Shown: positions 1 through 8,119 of the stretch, one piece after another
Position numbering within the stretch: the stretch's first letter is position 1
Layout of the letters: every line of letters begins with the position of its first letter
DNA from: Azohydromonas sediminis
GTDB taxonomy: Bacteria; Pseudomonadota; Gammaproteobacteria; Burkholderiales; Burkholderiaceae_C
Assembly (NCBI RefSeq): GCF_003574675.1
Contig: NZ_QOAZ01000002.1
Span: forward strand, 1 to 64,000
Reading direction: 5' to 3'
Length of the DNA: 64,000 bases
The notes under the pieces: model-generated
The model's input: only the letters and a program-made list of their open reading frames with translations
The model's database searches: none
Told to the model about the DNA's origin: nothing
Made by a program: the position numbers and the translations under genes

Positions 1-1
1 C

Positions 2-40
2 GTCAAGGGTTCGCTGCGCCGAGCTTCGCCCGCCCTTGAC
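2..40. repeat. Inverted repeat at left edge
   Basis: Arms GTCAAGGG (2-9) and CCCTTGAC (33-40) are exact reverse complements around a GC-rich 23-base loop. It lies in the stretch before the tRNA-Cys fragment, which by hand count is about 58% GC against about 70% or more elsewhere. It could be the tail of a terminator or a short interspersed repeat; there is no run of T after it. I see no gene between 1 and 199. Confidence 0.4.
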
Positions 41-199
41 CCCGGTCCTTGGCCTGAACTCCCCTTGGCTCACCCACTCGGAATTCAACAGAGGCTTATT
101 GTTCTACCGGCCACCACGAACCCGCTTTCGTGGCCCTCGTCGACCCTCTACAATCCTCTCAAGCTGCGTTCCGAAGTGGATGTAAGTGCTTGGTGGGGC

Positions 200-243
200 T
201 TGCAAATCCGTTCAGCCCGGTTCGACTCCGGGCCGCGCCTCCA
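200..243 (+). other. 3' half of tRNA-Cys, probable attachment-site remnant
   Basis: The segment runs from the anticodon loop (TTGCAAA, anticodon GCA at 202-204) through a perfect T arm (CCGGG stem around TTCGACT) to the 3' acceptor strand CCGCGCC, discriminator T and CCA, as in bacterial tRNA-Cys. The 5' half is missing: the bases upstream (about 150-199) do not contain the GGCGCGG needed to pair with the acceptor strand, and the anticodon stem does not pair. Integrases often cross over in the anticodon-to-CCA half of a tRNA gene and leave such a fragment at the far end of the element. A terminator follows just as it would follow an intact tRNA gene, so the old chromosome is on the right and the element on the left. 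Confidence 0.6.
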
Positions 244-263
244 CGATGACTCCGCGGTGAACG

Positions 264-294
264 ACGGCCCCCTCGGGGGCCGTTTCGTTTTCGT
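264..294 (+). terminator. Rho-independent terminator after the tRNA-Cys fragment
   Basis: A strong hairpin ACGGCCCCC/GGGGGCCGT (264-283, two-base loop) is followed by a T-rich tract to about 294. It is placed 20 bases past the tRNA CCA, as expected for a terminator that originally served the intact tRNA-Cys gene. Confidence 0.75.
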
Positions 295-348
295 TCTGCG
301 GGCCGACCTCGTGGTGCGCGTGCCCGACCCCTCGAGCGTCCGCGCGCG

Positions 349-978
349 TCAAGGCTCGATCAGGCCCCAGCGCAAGGCCATCAGCGTCAGCTCGGACTGA
401 TTGGTCGCGCCGAGCTTCTGCTTCACGTGGTACAGGTGCGTGCCCACCGTGCTCGTCGACACGTTGAGCGCGGCGGCGATCTGCGCGACGCTGAGCCCCC
501 TCGCCAGGTGCAGGAAGACGGAGAACTCGCGTTCGCTAAGCACCGCAGCCGGGCTTTCCTCGCCGCTAATCTGCGCCATCGCGAGCGCCTGCGCCGTCGC
601 GGCGTCCAGGTAGCGCTCGCCTTGCGCGACGGCGTTGACGGCGGCAATCAGCGCGTCGGGCGCGCTGCGCTTGGCGAGGTAACCCAGCGCGCCGGCACGC
701 AGCACGCGCTGCGGGTGCGCCGTGTCCTCGTGCGCCGACAGCGCCAGGATGCGCGCCTTCGCATCCTGCGCGAGTAGGCGGCGGATCGCCTCGAGCCCGC
801 CCATGCCCGGCATCGACAGGTCCATCACGACGACGTCCGGGCGCACGTGGGGATAGCCGGCCAGCACGTCCTCGCCGCTGCCGTATTCGGCGGCGACTTC
901 GATGCCCGCGTCGGCGAGCAGCATGCGAAAGCCCATGCGCACGAGCACGTGGTCGTCGACGAGGATCACGCGGGTCAT
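349..978 (-). CDS. LuxR/NarL-family response regulator
   Basis: A 209-residue two-component response regulator. The receiver domain (about 1-120) has the acidic pair D8-D9, the phospho-acceptor D53 within VVVMDLSMPG and the conserved K103. A LuxR-type helix-turn-helix follows (about 146-205; LSEREFSVFLHLARGLS then IAAALNVSTSTVGTHL). The start was set at the ATG directly before TRVILVDDH; longer readings in this frame are GC-driven extensions. It lies 11 bases downstream of the cognate sensor kinase and is probably co-transcribed with it. Systems of this kind control quinoprotein alcohol dehydrogenases in pseudomonads, and the pqq operon is next door, so a role in controlling PQQ or methanol oxidation genes is a reasonable inference. 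The target is not shown by the sequence. Confidence 0.9.
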   Translation of the reverse strand: MTRVILVDDHVLVRMGFRMLLADAGIEVAAEYGSGEDVLAGYPHVRPDVVVMDLSMPGMGGLEAIRRLLAQDAKARILALSAHEDTAHPQRVLRAGALGYLAKRSAPDALIAAVNAVAQGERYLDAATAQALAMAQISGEESPAAVLSEREFSVFLHLARGLSVAQIAAALNVSTSTVGTHLYHVKQKLGATNQSELTLMALRWGLIEP

Positions 979-989
979 CGGTCCGGTAT

Positions 990-2336
990 TCACGCGGGTT
1001 GGGGCAGGCTCACCTGCAGGTGAGCGCCGCGCGGGGCGGCGGACTCGAGCCGCATCTGCCCGCCCAGGGCCTCGACGCGCTCGGCGATCCAGCGCAGGCC
1101 GTAGTGGCCCGGCGTCGCGGTGCCGGTGGTCGGCAGGCCTTGACCGTCGTCGCGCACGTCGAGCACGAGCCGCCCGTCGCGCGCACCGACGTGCACCTGC
1201 AGGTGGCGCGCCTGCCCGTGGCGCAGCGCGTTCGTGATGCCCTCCTGCGCGGCGCGGTACAGCGCGAGCGCGGCGTCGACGCCGAGCGCGACGTCGGCCA
1301 GGTCGATGTGCAGCTCGACCGTCACCTGCGGGTGCGCGCGCCGGGTGCGTTCGACGAGGTCGGTCAGCGCCGCCTCGAGCCCGAGCGTGTCGAGCACCAT
1401 CGGCGCCAGCCGCGGGATCAGCCCGTGCATCGCGTCGTACAGCTTCGACGACTCGTCGGCGATCAGCCGCGCCGCCTGCTCGACGGTCGCGTCGACGCCG
1501 TGCACGCGCTGCGCGATCGACAGCGCCATGCTGCGCATCGCCGTCACCGACTGGCCGAGCTCGTCGTGCAGCTCGCGCGCGATCAGCCGCCGCTCCTGCT
1601 CGATGTGGTGGTCGATCCAGCGCGCGAGCTCGCGGCTGTCCGACAGCTCGCGCTCGGCGCGCATCGCGCGGCGCTCGGTCTCGAGGTTCTCGCGCAGCAC
1701 GCCGACCATGCGGTTGAACGCGGCGCCGATCGCCGCCGCCTCGCGTCCGGGCAGTGGCGGCAGTTCGACGTCGAAGCGTCCGCGCTGCAGCTCGTCGAGC
1801 GCCTCGATGATGCGGCCGAACGGGCGCACCGCGCGCCCCACACCCCACAGCACGAGCGCGTTGACGGCCACCAGCAGCGCCAGCGCCGCGCCGGCGAGGA
1901 CGACGAAATCGTCCCACGCGTCGAGCACTGCGCGCGACGCGTTCGAGCGCACGACGAGCTTGCCGTCGGGGAACTCGATCGACTGCACGGTGGGCGGCGG
2001 CGCGATGAGGCGGTCGAACCACGCCGGCGCATCGCGACCGGCCTTGTACGGCGACGGCGGCGAGCGGTACAGCTCGGTGCCGTCGGCGCCGTACAGCGTG
2101 ATGTCGTTCGAGCGCACCCGGCCCACCCCTTCGAGGTAGGCCTGCATCGCCGCGGTGCCCTGCGCGGCGTAGCCCCAGGCGCTGCGGTTGAGCAGCTGCG
2201 AGGCCACCCGGTTGGCCGCGACCGTTTCCTCGGCCACCGCGGCGCGCATGCCGCGGAACTGCAGCCCGAGCAGCGCGGCGACGAACAGCGCCGTCAGCGT
2301 GCCGACGATCAGGTTGATCTTCAGCCGCAGGCTCAT
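990..2336 (-). CDS. NarX/UhpB-type sensor histidine kinase
   Basis: A 448-residue membrane histidine kinase. Membrane segments lie at about 8-27 and 143-167 and bracket a periplasmic sensing region of about 115 residues of no recognised type. A HAMP-like linker follows, then a HisKA_3 dimerisation helix with phospho-acceptor H257 in ARELHDELGQ, and a HATPase domain with N-box EGITNALRHG and G-box DDGQGLP near the C terminus. The start ATG overlaps the stop of the upstream hydrolase gene (ATGA), which indicates translational coupling. Its partner is the response regulator 11 bases downstream. The signal sensed is unknown; the proximity to pqq suggests an alcohol or quinoprotein-related cue. 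Confidence 0.9.
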   Translation of the reverse strand: MSLRLKINLIVGTLTALFVAALLGLQFRGMRAAVAEETVAANRVASQLLNRSAWGYAAQGTAAMQAYLEGVGRVRSNDITLYGADGTELYRSPPSPYKAGRDAPAWFDRLIAPPPTVQSIEFPDGKLVVRSNASRAVLDAWDDFVVLAGAALALLVAVNALVLWGVGRAVRPFGRIIEALDELQRGRFDVELPPLPGREAAAIGAAFNRMVGVLRENLETERRAMRAERELSDSRELARWIDHHIEQERRLIARELHDELGQSVTAMRSMALSIAQRVHGVDATVEQAARLIADESSKLYDAMHGLIPRLAPMVLDTLGLEAALTDLVERTRRAHPQVTVELHIDLADVALGVDAALALYRAAQEGITNALRHGQARHLQVHVGARDGRLVLDVRDDGQGLPTTGTATPGHYGLRWIAERVEALGGQMRLESAAPRGAHLQVSLPQPA

Positions 2337-3301
2337 CGCGCCGCCCCGCACTGTGCCGCACTGGTCAGACCTGCCAGCGCCTTTGCCATCGCGGCCGCCA
2401 TCGCCGGGTGCGTCGGGTCGTGGCCGGCGCCCTCGACGATCTCGAGCATGCTGCCGGCGATCCGCCCGTGCGCCAGGCGCGCGCCTTCCGGCGGGCAGAC
2501 GCGGTCGCGGGCGCCGTGCAGCAGGTGGGTCGGCACGGGGGGCAGGGCGTGCAGCCGCTCGACCAGCGGCGGTGCCGCCAGCCAGCAGTCGTGCCGCAGG
2601 TAGTGCGCCTGCACGCGGTAGCGCTGCCGCAGCGCCTCGCAGGCGGGCAGCGTCGTGGCGGCGGCGGCTCCCTGCAGCGACTGTTCCCAGCGCCACCAGG
2701 CGGTCACGATGGAGCGCTGCTCGGCCTCGTCGCCGTGGTCGAGCCTGGCCGCCAGGTGTTCGACGAGGCGCACGCTGGCGGCGTCGGCCGCCGTCTGCCA
2801 GCGCCGCCATGTCGGCTCGCCGTCGCGCACCGCGGCGGCGAAGAACGCATCGATGTTGTCGCGGCGCGCGAGGAACAGGCCGCGCAGCACGAGCGCGGCG
2901 ACCGCGTCGGGCTCGTCGAGCGCGTGCGCCAGCGCGAGCGTCGCACCCCACGAGCCACCGACGACGACCCAGCGCGCGACGCCCAGCGCCCGCCGCAGCG
3001 CGCGCAGGTCGGCAAGCAGGTGCACCGTCGTGTTGTGCGCCGTCGCGCCGGCCGGCGAGCTGAGCCCGGCGCCACGCTGGTCGACGCCGATCACGCGCCA
3101 GGCCCTCAGGTCGAACGCGCGCACCAGCGTCGGCGAGCAGCCCGATCCCGGCCCGCCGTGCAGCACCAGCGCCGGGCGGGCGGTCGGCTCCCCCCACTCG
3201 TAGACCTGCAGCTCGTGGCCGTCGCCCACCGGCAGGCGCCAGCGGCGCGGCGCGATAGCGAGCGGTGCTGACGGGTCGGATGCAGCGGTGACGGTCGACA
3301 C
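2333..3301 (-). CDS. Proline iminopeptidase-like alpha/beta hydrolase
   Basis: A 322-residue alpha/beta hydrolase of the S33 prolyl aminopeptidase family. It has the oxyanion motif LVLHGGPGSG (about 46-55), the strand DQRGAGLS (about 74-81) and the nucleophile elbow GGSWGATL with its serine, plus the C-terminal GHDPTHP that supplies the histidine. Family members remove N-terminal proline from peptides, but many relatives act on other esters or amides. It has no signal peptide and is likely cytoplasmic. It is the first gene of the leftward unit with the two-component pair and overlaps the kinase gene by four bases. Why a peptidase would be coupled to a sensor kinase is not clear. Confidence 0.85.
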   Translation of the reverse strand: MSTVTAASDPSAPLAIAPRRWRLPVGDGHELQVYEWGEPTARPALVLHGGPGSGCSPTLVRAFDLRAWRVIGVDQRGAGLSSPAGATAHNTTVHLLADLRALRRALGVARWVVVGGSWGATLALAHALDEPDAVAALVLRGLFLARRDNIDAFFAAAVRDGEPTWRRWQTAADAASVRLVEHLAARLDHGDEAEQRSIVTAWWRWEQSLQGAAAATTLPACEALRQRYRVQAHYLRHDCWLAAPPLVERLHALPPVPTHLLHGARDRVCPPEGARLAHGRIAGSMLEIVEGAGHDPTHPAMAAAMAKALAGLTSAAQCGAAR

Positions 3302-3343
3302 CGTTCAATGGTAGCCAGCGCGGCGACGGCGCCCCGGCGCGCG

Positions 3344-3373
3344 AATCATGAAAATCATGAGCCGAGAATCATG
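3344..3373. repeat. Three direct AATCATG repeats in the pip-pqqA intergenic region
   Basis: AATCATG occurs at 3344-3350, 3353-3359 and 3367-3373 on the + strand, with start-to-start spacings of 9 and 14 bases, in the 177-base region between two divergent transcription units. Clustered short direct repeats in a divergent promoter region are typical of activator or repressor binding sites. No regulator is assigned. Confidence 0.35.
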
Positions 3374-3478
3374 GCTGCGGGGCTTTGCGGTCGCGGCGCG
3401 CGGCGACACCATGTGGCACGGGATCGAAATCCCCGCCGTGCCGTGTGGTGCGGTGCCACGACCTGTTGGAGACTCACG

Positions 3479-3553
3479 ATGCAGTGGCAAACCCCCCAAG
3501 CCTGCGACTTCCGCTTCGGCTTCGAAATCACGATGTACGTTGCGGCTCGCTGA
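3479..3553 (+). CDS. pqqA: PQQ precursor peptide PqqA
   Basis: A 24-residue peptide that is the substrate for PQQ synthesis. PqqE links the side chains of the conserved Glu and Tyr in the E-x-x-x-Y motif, here E16 and Y20 in FEITMY. The peptide begins MQWQTPQ and contains the acidic-aromatic core, at the usual family length of 23-30 residues. A GGAG ribosome-binding site lies 6 bases upstream of the ATG. It is the first gene of pqqABCDE, followed by a hairpin that probably keeps pqqA message in excess over the downstream enzymes. PqqA is a consumed substrate, so higher expression makes sense. Confidence 0.95.
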   Translation: MQWQTPQACDFRFGFEITMYVAAR

Positions 3554-3571
3554 GCCGGGCCGATGAGGCCG

Positions 3572-3600
3572 ACGCCCCGGGTGCGCCCGGGGCGTTTCGT
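3572..3600 (+). terminator. Hairpin between pqqA and pqqB (partial terminator)
   Basis: ACGCCCCGGG/CCCGGGGCGT form a ten-pair stem (3572-3595) followed by TTCGTTT. It lies between the pqqA stop and the pqqB start. It is likely an attenuator allowing partial read-through, so that the PqqA peptide is made in excess. Confidence 0.7.
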
Positions 3601-3626
3601 TTGAACGCGCTGCCACACCGCTTCGT

Positions 3627-4547
3627 ATGCGCATCACGGTGCTCGGTGCCGCCGCCGGCGGCGGTTTCCCGCAGTGGAACTGCAACTGCCGCAACTGCCG
3701 CGGCGTGCGCGACGGCAGCGTGCGCGCGAAGCCGCGCACGCAGTCGTCGATCTTCGTGCGCCCCGACGACGGTGCCGACGGCGTGCTGTTCAACGCCTCG
3801 CCAGACATCCTGCAGCAGATCCGCGCGAACCCGGCGCTGCAGCCGGCACGGCGCGTGCGCGACACCGCGATCGCCGGCGTCGTGCTGATGGACGGCCAGG
3901 TCGACCACACGACCGGGCTGTACATGCTGCGCGAGCGTGGCAGCCCGCTGCCGCTGTGGTGCACCGACCCGGTGGCCGAGGACCTGACGCAGGGCAACCC
4001 GATCCTGAGCGTGCTCGACCACTTCTGCGGCGTCGAGCGGCACCGCATCGCGCTCGACGGCACCGCGTTCGAAGTGCCGGGTGTGCCGGGGCTGAGCTTT
4101 CGTGCGCTGCCGCTGCAGTCGAAGGCCGCGCCGTACTCGCCGCACCGCGACGCGCCGGTGGCGGGCGACAACATCGGCATCACGGTGACGGACCGCGCGC
4201 GCGGCACGACGCTGTTCTATGCGCCCGGGCTCGGCGCGATCGAGCCGGCCGTGTTCGACGCGATGCACCGCGCCGACGCGGTGATGGTCGACGGCACGTT
4301 CTGGACCGACGACGAGATGATCGCGCTCGGCCTGTCGCGCAAGACGGCGCGCGACATCGGCCACCTGCCGCAGTCGGGCGCGGGCGGCATGATCGAGTGG
4401 ATGGCCCGGCTGCCGGCGCGCACGCGGCGGCTGCTGATCCACATCAACAACACCAACCCGATCCTCGACGAGGACTCGGCCGAGCGGGCCGCGCTCGCCG
4501 CCGAGCGCATCGAGGTCTGCGAAGACGGCATGGAGATCACGCTGTGA
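3627..4547 (+). CDS. pqqB: PQQ biosynthesis protein PqqB
   Basis: A 306-residue metallo-beta-lactamase-fold protein of the usual PqqB length. The N terminus has the family signature [13 protein letters not shown] followed by RNCRG, giving the Cys cluster typical of PqqB, and [11 protein letters not shown] carries the conserved Asp-His of the atypical metal site. PqqB is a non-haem iron hydroxylase in the pathway, acting on the Glu-Tyr product before PqqC. It follows pqqA by 73 bases, with the attenuator hairpin in between, and is coupled to pqqC: the pqqB stop is just before the pqqC ATG. Confidence 0.96.
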   Translation: MRITVLGAAAGGGFPQWNCNCRNCRGVRDGSVRAKPRTQSSIFVRPDDGADGVLFNASPDILQQIRANPALQPARRVRDTAIAGVVLMDGQVDHTTGLYMLRERGSPLPLWCTDPVAEDLTQGNPILSVLDHFCGVERHRIALDGTAFEVPGVPGLSFRALPLQSKAAPYSPHRDAPVAGDNIGITVTDRARGTTLFYAPGLGAIEPAVFDAMHRADAVMVDGTFWTDDEMIALGLSRKTARDIGHLPQSGAGGMIEWMARLPARTRRLLIHINNTNPILDEDSAERAALAAERIEVCEDGMEITL

Positions 4548-4549
4548 CG

Positions 4550-5311
4550 ATGCGCGCCGACCTGATCCAGGAAGCCCGCCACCCCGCCGACGGCGGCGAG
4601 CCGTGGCCGCGCGACGAATTCGAGGCCAGGCTGCGCGAGCGCGGGCGGGCCTACCACATCCACCACCCGTTCAACGTGATGTTGAACACCGGCAGGGCCA
4701 GCCCCGAGCAGATCCGCGGCTGGGTCGCCAACCGCTTCTACTACCAGATCGCGATCCCGGTGAAGGACGCCGCGGTGCTCGCCAACTGCCCCGACCGCGA
4801 GGTGCGCCGCGGTTGGGTGCAGCGCATCCTCGACCACGACGGCTTCGAGATCGAGACGCCGCAGGGCACGGTGCGCGACGCCGGCGGCATCGAGGCCTGG
4901 CTGCGCCTGGCGCAGGCGGTGGGGCTCAGCCGCGACGAGGTGCTCGACCTGCGCCACGTCGTGCCCGGCGTGCGCTTCGCCGTCGACGCCTACGTCAACT
5001 TCGCGCGCCGCGCGCCGTGGCAGGAGGCGGTGTGCTCGTCGCTGACCGAACTGTTCGCGCCCGAGATCCACAAGCAGCGCCTCGCGACCTGGCCCGAGCA
5101 CTATCCGTGGATCGAGAGCGAGGGGCTGCAGTACTTCCGCAACCGCGTCAGCCAGGCGCGGCGCGACGTCGAGCAGGGGCTGGCGATCACGCTCGATCAC
5201 TTCCGCACGCGCGCGCAGCAGGAACGCGCGCTCGAAGTGCTGCAGTTCAAGCTCGACATCCTGTGGGCGATGAACGACGCGATGGCGCTGAAGTACGGGG
5301 TCGCGTCGTGA
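4550..5311 (+). CDS. pqqC: Pyrroloquinoline-quinone synthase PqqC
   Basis: A 253-residue all-helical oxidase that performs the final ring closure and oxidation of AHQQ to PQQ with molecular oxygen and no metal. Recognisable PqqC stretches are [38 protein letters not shown] and FAPEIHKQR, which carry the active-site His, Arg and Tyr positions of the family. I use the ATG at 4550; an in-frame GTG at 4544 that overlaps the pqqB stop would add two residues. The stop overlaps the pqqD start. Confidence 0.96.
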   Translation: MRADLIQEARHPADGGEPWPRDEFEARLRERGRAYHIHHPFNVMLNTGRASPEQIRGWVANRFYYQIAIPVKDAAVLANCPDREVRRGWVQRILDHDGFEIETPQGTVRDAGGIEAWLRLAQAVGLSRDEVLDLRHVVPGVRFAVDAYVNFARRAPWQEAVCSSLTELFAPEIHKQRLATWPEHYPWIESEGLQYFRNRVSQARRDVEQGLAITLDHFRTRAQQERALEVLQFKLDILWAMNDAMALKYGVAS

Positions 5312-5586
5312 GCAGCGAGCTCGCCGCCGACAGCCGCCCGCGCATCGGTGCGGGCTTTCGCCTGCAGTGGGAGCCGGCGCAGCAGTGCCACGTGCTGCTG
5401 TACCCCGAGGGCATGGTCAAGCTCAACCAGAGCGCCGGCGAGATCCTCAGGCGCTGCGACGGCGAGCGCACGCTGGCGGCGATCGTCGCCGACCTCGAGC
5501 AGGCCTTTTCGGCCACCGGCCTCGAAGGCGACGTGCGCGCGTTCCTCGACATCGCCGCGCGCCAGCGCTGGGTGACCTGGGCATGA
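5308..5586 (+). CDS. pqqD: PqqA-binding chaperone PqqD
   Basis: A 92-residue RiPP recognition-element protein that binds PqqA and presents it to PqqE. The sequence has the family core [24 protein letters not shown] and then ILRRCDG before the helical half. The start is a GTG overlapping the pqqC stop (GTGA), and the end overlaps the pqqE ATG (ATGA), so all three genes are translationally coupled. Length and position match stand-alone PqqD proteins, not fused PqqCD or PqqDE forms. Confidence 0.95.
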   Translation: MSSELAADSRPRIGAGFRLQWEPAQQCHVLLYPEGMVKLNQSAGEILRRCDGERTLAAIVADLEQAFSATGLEGDVRAFLDIAARQRWVTWA

Positions 5587-6731
5587 CCCCGGCCATGACG
5601 GCGACGCCTGCCGCGCGCCCCGGCCCGCCGCTGTGGCTGCTGGCCGAGCTGACGTACCGCTGCCCGCTGCACTGCGTGTTCTGCTACAACCCGGTCGATT
5701 TCGCGAGCCACGAGCAGGAGCTTTCGACCGACGACTGGCTGCGCGTGCTGCGCGAGGGGCGCGAGATGGGCGCGGTGCAGCTGGGCCTGTCAGGCGGCGA
5801 ACCGCTGCTGCGCGACGACCTCGAGACGATCGTCGCCGAGGCGCGGCGGCTGGGCTACTACAGCAACCTGCTGACCTCGGGCGTCGGCCTGACTGCCGAG
5901 CGCGCCGCGGCACTGAAGGCCGCCGGGCTCGACCACGTGCAGCTGTCGTTCCAGGACTCGACGCGCGAGATGAACGACTTCCTCTCGCACACCAAGACCT
6001 TCGAGCTGAAGAACCGCGTCGCGAAGATCATCAAGGACCAGGGCTGGCCGATGGTGATGAACGTCGTCATCCACCGGCTGAACATCGACCACATCGGCCG
6101 CATCATCGAGATGGCGCACGAGATGGGCGCCGAGTACATCGAGCTCGCCAACACGCAGTACTACTCGTGGGCCTTCGTCAACCGCGCGCAGCTGCTGCCC
6201 ACGCGCGAGCAACTGCGCCGCGCCGAGGCGGTGACCGACGAGTGGCGACGGCGCGTCGGCGACGCGATGCGCATCTTCTTCGTCGCCCCCGACTACCACG
6301 AGGGCAAGGCCAAGAAGTGCGTCAACGGCTGGGGCAGCATGTTCCTCACCGTCACGCCCGACGGCACCGCACTGCCTTGCCACACCGCGCGCATGCTGCC
6401 CGGGCTCGAGTTCCCGAACGTGCGCGACGCCAGCCTGCGCGAGATCTGGTTCGACAGCGCGGGCCTCAACCGCTTCCGCGGCACCGGCTGGATGAAGGAG
6501 CCGTGCGCGAGCTGCGCGCACAAGGAAGAGGACCTCGGCGGCTGCCGCTGCCAGGCCTACCTGATCGCGCACGACGCCGAGGCGGCCGACCCGGTGTGCC
6601 GCTTCAGCCCGCACCACGACAAGGTGCAGGCGGCCGTGGCGGCCGCCGAGCGCGGCGTCGTCGAGCAGCCGCTGGTGTTCCGCGACCCGGCGAATTCGCG
6701 GCGGCTGAGCACCCCGGCGGCCGGCGGCTGA
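5583..6731 (+). CDS. pqqE: PqqA peptide cyclase PqqE (radical SAM)
   Basis: A 382-residue radical SAM enzyme that forms the carbon-carbon bond between the Glu and Tyr side chains of PqqA. The SAM cluster motif CxxxCxxC is at C27, C31 and C34 (RCPLHCVFC), followed by SGGEPLLR. The C-terminal SPASM region supplies auxiliary iron-sulphur cysteines in CVNGWGS, LPCHTA and CASCAHKEEDLGGCRCQ. The start ATG overlaps the pqqD stop. It ends the pqq operon, only 7 bases from the convergent thioredoxin-like gene, with no clear terminator between. Confidence 0.96.
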   Translation: MTPAMTATPAARPGPPLWLLAELTYRCPLHCVFCYNPVDFASHEQELSTDDWLRVLREGREMGAVQLGLSGGEPLLRDDLETIVAEARRLGYYSNLLTSGVGLTAERAAALKAAGLDHVQLSFQDSTREMNDFLSHTKTFELKNRVAKIIKDQGWPMVMNVVIHRLNIDHIGRIIEMAHEMGAEYIELANTQYYSWAFVNRAQLLPTREQLRRAEAVTDEWRRRVGDAMRIFFVAPDYHEGKAKKCVNGWGSMFLTVTPDGTALPCHTARMLPGLEFPNVRDASLREIWFDSAGLNRFRGTGWMKEPCASCAHKEEDLGGCRCQAYLIAHDAEAADPVCRFSPHHDKVQAAVAAAERGVVEQPLVFRDPANSRRLSTPAAGG

Positions 6732-6738
6732 CGCGGCG

Positions 6739-7260
6739 CTACTGCTCGAGGCGCAGGATCTCGAGCTGCTCGGGCACCGTCTCGAACGTGCCGGTGCCGC
6801 CGGGCATCTGCATCAGCGGCTTGCCGTCGGCACCGAGCAGCCACACCGTCGGGTACATCAGCCGCCGCTCGCGCGCGTCGCCGATCGCGCGCTGGAACTC
6901 GGTGTAGTTCAGGCTGCGCTCGCCGACGCGCAGGTGCACGCGGTCGGCCCCCGCGGCCAGTTCGCTGCGCAGGTCGACGACGAGGTAGTCGGCGGCGAAG
7001 TGCGGCACCAGTTCGGCGGCGTTCGCGGCGAGGAAGGCCTCGTACTTGCGGCAGAACGCGCAGTCGCGCGCACCGAGGTAGACGTACAGCCGCTTGCCTT
7101 CGCGCTTCGCGCGCTCGAGCGCGGGCGTGAGGTCGAACTCGAGCCGCGCCGGGCGGCCCTGCGCCTCGACGACGATCGGCGCGTAAGCCGCGGGCAGCCC
7201 CGCGCGCGCATCGGCCGCGGCGACGGCCACGGCGGCGGCGAGCATCAGCGGGCGCCACAC
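6739..7260 (-). CDS. Exported thioredoxin-fold protein with CAFC motif
   Basis: A 173-residue protein with an N-terminal signal peptide (residues 1 to about 20, hydrophobic core LMLAAAVAVAAADARA) and a thioredoxin fold whose redox motif is CAFC in GARDCAFCRKYE. The conserved cis-proline appears in YPTVWLLGADG. It resembles SoxW/TlpA-type proteins that keep periplasmic thiol carriers reduced. The GTG start at 7260 gives a complete signal peptide; an internal ATG at 7245 is an alternative. It is the last gene of the leftward operon, 14 bases after the SoxYZ-like gene, so its likely partner is the thiol of that carrier. The true substrate is not established. Confidence 0.8.
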   Translation of the reverse strand: MWRPLMLAAAVAVAAADARAGLPAAYAPIVVEAQGRPARLEFDLTPALERAKREGKRLYVYLGARDCAFCRKYEAFLAANAAELVPHFAADYLVVDLRSELAAGADRVHLRVGERSLNYTEFQRAIGDARERRLMYPTVWLLGADGKPLMQMPGGTGTFETVPEQLEILRLEQ

Positions 7261-7274
7261 GGTGCGGTTCGAGG

Positions 7275-8099
7275 TCAGTCGACGAGCAGTCGGCCGCTGT
7301 AATGCAGGCCCTTCGTGTCGTCGACTTCGGCGCGCAGTTCGCCCGGGCCGCGCGGCACGAAGTGGAAGCGGAACATCGGGTTCTCGGCGATCGCGAACGT
7401 CAGCTCGGCGTCGAACAGCCGGCGCCCGTTCCACGTCACGTGCAGCTCTCGGACGTAGTGCGGCGGGATGAACATCACGGTGACGTGGTTCAGCTCGAAG
7501 CCGGTGTCGTTGGGGTGGATCACCTGCACCTCGGCCGGCGTCGGCGCGCCCGTCCTGACGCCTTCGGGCAGGCGCAGGATCGTCTTGCCGATCAGGTCGG
7601 GGCGCTCGCGGTTCGGCGGCGCCGAGCAGCCGCCCGAGACCTTGACGTAGCGCGAGTCCATGTGCAGCTGCCCGTCGGAGAGTTCGGCGATCGCACGCAC
7701 GTGGCTGTATTCGTCGACGCGCAGCCGCGTCTCGAAGTCGGCCTGGCCGAGCTCGGGCGTGAGGTCGAGCACCGCGACGACCGGCGCCGGGTTCTTGTCG
7801 ACGACGAGGTACAGGCGCCTGACGTACAGCGCCGGCGTCTGCGGCAGCTTCGAGACGACCTTGACCGGCACCGACGCGCCGAACGCGGCGCGCAGCGGCA
7901 CGACGAGCTCGACGCGGCTCGGCTTGGCCGTGATCGGCCGGCTGCCGAACAGGTGCTGGCGCACGCGCTCGAACTCGGGCGAAGAATCGGTGTGCGCCGC
8001 CGGCGCCGGCAGGCCGCCGGGTGCGGCGAACGCCGCCGGGACCGTGATCGCGCCGAGCAGCGACAGCAGGCGGCGGCGGGGCAGGGCAGGGTCAGGCAT
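7275..8099 (-). CDS. Quinoprotein dehydrogenase-associated SoxYZ-like carrier (copy 1)
   Basis: A 274-residue exported protein with a Tat-like leader (RRRLLSLLGAITVPAAFA). The N-terminal two-thirds resembles SoxY and the C-terminal part SoxZ, a fusion known next to quinoprotein dehydrogenase genes. Instead of the swinging C-terminal GGCGG of SoxY, a conserved KVSGGCSAPP with one Cys sits at the SoxY-SoxZ junction. The SoxZ-like half ends with MFRFHFVPRGPGELRAEVDDTKG. A GGAG site precedes the ATG. It lies between the metallo-beta-lactamase-fold gene and the thioredoxin-like gene. Family knowledge suggests a thiol-based carrier serving a PQQ enzyme; the cargo is unknown. A second copy is at 20326-21177. 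Confidence 0.85.
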   Translation of the reverse strand: MPDPALPRRRLLSLLGAITVPAAFAAPGGLPAPAAHTDSSPEFERVRQHLFGSRPITAKPSRVELVVPLRAAFGASVPVKVVSKLPQTPALYVRRLYLVVDKNPAPVVAVLDLTPELGQADFETRLRVDEYSHVRAIAELSDGQLHMDSRYVKVSGGCSAPPNRERPDLIGKTILRLPEGVRTGAPTPAEVQVIHPNDTGFELNHVTVMFIPPHYVRELHVTWNGRRLFDAELTFAIAENPMFRFHFVPRGPGELRAEVDDTKGLHYSGRLLVD

Positions 8100-8119
8100 C
8101 GGCAGGGTCTCCGTGGGCG

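Noticed and set aside
150-243. Complete tRNA-Cys gene
   Set aside because: The acceptor 5' strand and anticodon stem do not pair; only the 3' half is sound.
349-2361. One 670-residue leftward protein joining the kinase region to the response regulator
   Set aside because: The N-terminal two-thirds is Arg/Ala-rich out-of-frame translation of the kinase gene; the response regulator begins at its own ATG at 978.
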